Shown piece by piece: positions 62,796 to 64,000 of a stretch of DNA of 64,000 nt. This stretch comes from Microcoleus sp. bin38.metabat.b11b12b14.051 (GTDB lineage: Bacteria; Cyanobacteriota; Cyanobacteriia; Cyanobacteriales; Microcoleaceae). Location of the stretch: contig NZ_JAAFKD010000008.1 in assembly GCF_013299165.1 (NCBI RefSeq), forward strand, positions 1-64,000. Direction: 5' to 3'. The notes beneath the pieces were generated by a model. That model saw nothing but the letters and a program-made list of their open reading frames with translations. It ran no database searches and was not told the origin of the DNA. The position numbers were made by a program, and so were the translations under genes. How positions within the stretch are numbered: position 1 is the stretch's first letter; every line of letters begins with the position of its first letter.

Positions 62796-63611
62796 ATGCC
62801 CACTACTAACAATAAAGTTCGTTTTCTCAGCCCCAAACCGGCGAAAACAGATCGCCCTTTATTTGTATTTCTGCCCGGTATGGACGGCAGCGGTTTGCTG
62901 CTGCGCCCGCAAATTGCGAAATTAGCCAATAATTTTGACATTCGCTGCTTAACTTTACCACCTAACGATATGGCTAGTTGGGAGGTACTGGTTAGGGAAA
63001 CGATCGCCTTAATTGAAGCAGAAAAGGAAGCGAATCAGCGGCCTGTTTATCTTTGCGGCGAGTCATTTGGGGGGTGTTTAGCGATGAAAGTTGTTTTAGA
63101 AGCTCCTAAATTGTGCGATCGACTAATTTTAGTAAATCCAGCTTCTTCATTCCGACAACAGCCTTGGGTGCAGTGGGGTTCCCATTTGACTCAGTGGTTG
63201 CCGGCGAACCTTTATCCGCTGTCGGTAATCGGTCTGTTGCCGATATTAGCATCCTTGGGAAAGATCGGGCGCGAGGATAGACACGCTTTGCTGGAAGCGA
63301 TGCAAGCAGTACCGCAACACACGTCTGTGTGGAGATTGGCATTAGTGCGATCGTTTAATGTGGATGAAAATCAGTTGCGCGGCATCAAACAGCCAACGTT
63401 AGTAATTGCTAGCGGTGCCGATCGCCTGTTGCCTTCCATAGCAGAAGCGAAGCTTTTAGTCAAGGTCATTCCCAAGGCCCAAATGGTGATGCTGGCTAAC
63501 AGCGGTCATGCTTGTTTGTTGGAAACAGATGTTGACCTTTACGCGATTATGCAACAGCGCAATTTTTTGACTGAATCCGCAGAAAATTTGGCATTAGTTA
63601 AGAGTCATTAG
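62796..63611 (+). CDS. Alpha/beta hydrolase
   Basis: The product, 271 residues from ATG 62796, is an alpha/beta-hydrolase-fold protein: oxyanion segment FLPGMDGSGLLL (about 25), nucleophile elbow YLCGESFGGCLAMK (Ser near 91), acid strand TLVIASGADRLLPS (Asp near 215) and catalytic His in LANSGHACLLE (about 243). The longer frame from 62517 only translates tandem repeats. The LPGMDGSG motif and the neighbouring acyltransferase recall the two halves of plant phytyl-ester-synthase-like proteins, which fuse a hydrolase to an acyltransferase. A lipid esterase or acyl-transfer role is therefore plausible (inference). Confidence 0.87.
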   Translation: MPTTNNKVRFLSPKPAKTDRPLFVFLPGMDGSGLLLRPQIAKLANNFDIRCLTLPPNDMASWEVLVRETIALIEAEKEANQRPVYLCGESFGGCLAMKVVLEAPKLCDRLILVNPASSFRQQPWVQWGSHLTQWLPANLYPLSVIGLLPILASLGKIGREDRHALLEAMQAVPQHTSVWRLALVRSFNVDENQLRGIKQPTLVIASGADRLLPSIAEAKLLVKVIPKAQMVMLANSGHACLLETDVDLYAIMQQRNFLTESAENLALVKSH

Positions 63612-64000
63612 TTAAGAGTCATTAGTTAAGAGTCATTAGTCATTAGTCATTAGTCATTTCAGCCTCCGAGCGAAGTCGAAGGCTAGTCATTAGTTATTAG
63701 TAGGGTGGGTCGCGAGCGAAAATTCTTAAAAAAAGAGCTAAAACTGAGAGTGCGACGCACCGATACGATTTGTTACTGGCGATTGTCAATTGGGAATCAT
63801 ATCAAGTGCGATCGCAATATGTCCTAGCTTGGTGTGACGAAGAGCAGATTGTCGATTTGCTCCAAATCTGGTCTGCTCTTCATCACACCCTACGGCATCT
63901 AATGACAGTTGACAGTTGACAGTTGACAGTTGACAGTTGACCAATGACCAATGACCAATGACCAATGACAGTTGACAAATGACAGTTGACAAATGACTAA
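63612..64000. repeat. Repeat-rich window end
   Basis: GTCATTA heptamers (63600-63690, broken by CCTCCGAGCGAAGTCGAAGG), a GTAGGGTGGGTCGC...GCGACGCACC pair (about 63700-63760), a near-perfect 18-base inverted repeat GGTGTGACGAAGAGCAGA (63831-63848; partner 63872-63889), and GACAGTT/GACCAAT heptamers from 63905 to the end. No gene is supported; the 68-codon minus-strand frame translates repeats. Confidence 0.75.

Noticed and set aside
63786-63992. 68-codon minus-strand frame
   Set aside because: Mostly translated GACAGTT/GACCAAT repeats.
1-64000. tRNA or rRNA genes
   Set aside because: I looked for cloverleaf and rRNA-like segments in the spacers and saw none; short or unusual ones could be missed by eye.

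Overview
The window reads as chromosome of a filamentous cyanobacterium, most likely Oscillatoriales/Microcoleaceae. The grounds are many HIP1-type GCGATCGC sites, heptameric short tandem repeats (GACAGTT, GGCAGTT, CCCGATG types) between genes, cyanobacterial forms of RecA, SdhA, LepB, MCE and PilA proteins, several Uma2 genes, and no visible rRNA or tRNA gene. The genus is inference.

Left part, 0-19 kb, is mainly housekeeping: a secreted-protein pseudogene with three in-frame stops, recA, a GT39-like membrane glycosyltransferase, a PGM1-type ATP-grasp ligase, a lone tnpB element abutting the 3' end of lepB, pyrC, a REP-array/RAYT locus, a DUF433/DUF5615 toxin-antitoxin pair, tsaE, a yvcK-like gene, and an Mla-type ABC ATPase and MCE protein. 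The last two are separated by a repeat-flanked S23-type gene that a 150-bp MITE has split.

Middle left, 19-33 kb, is an accessory glycosylation/methylation island: a protein with FkbM-type methyltransferase regions, a 1030-residue methyltransferase-glycosyltransferase fusion, two TPR/SPINDLY-like glycosyltransferases, another methyltransferase and a type IV pilin. Homologous modules are shuffled between these proteins. A MITE family with 10-bp target duplications has at least two copies here.

Middle right, 33-43 kb, holds three Uma2-family genes, an AI-2E/PerM-type transporter with a tandemly duplicated 3' end, a DUF39 sulfurtransferase, TPR and low-complexity proteins, dispersed palindromic repeats and a frameshifted SLOG-like relic.

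The standout is 42.8-58.1 kb. Eight tightly packed genes on the minus strand appear to form one NTP-dependent conflict (defence) operon. In transcription order they are: PNP nucleosidase-SEFIR-NACHT; a protein with an effector-associated-like domain and an inactive STAND domain; MoxR AAA+ ATPase; vWA protein; a 1618-residue adaptor-PNP-SEFIR-NACHT-TPR protein; an effector-associated-like domain fused to PNP; and two free TPR proteins. It resembles vWA-MoxR-associated (VMAP) ternary systems combined with bacterial NLR-like proteins, with a second NLR whose TPR sensor seems to have been split off. The assignment rests on domain motifs read by eye; the defence role is inference.

The right end, 58-64 kb, returns to ordinary genes: a four-helix membrane protein, sdhA, a small membrane protein, a PlsC-like acyltransferase and an alpha/beta hydrolase, with a CCCGATG minisatellite between the last two.
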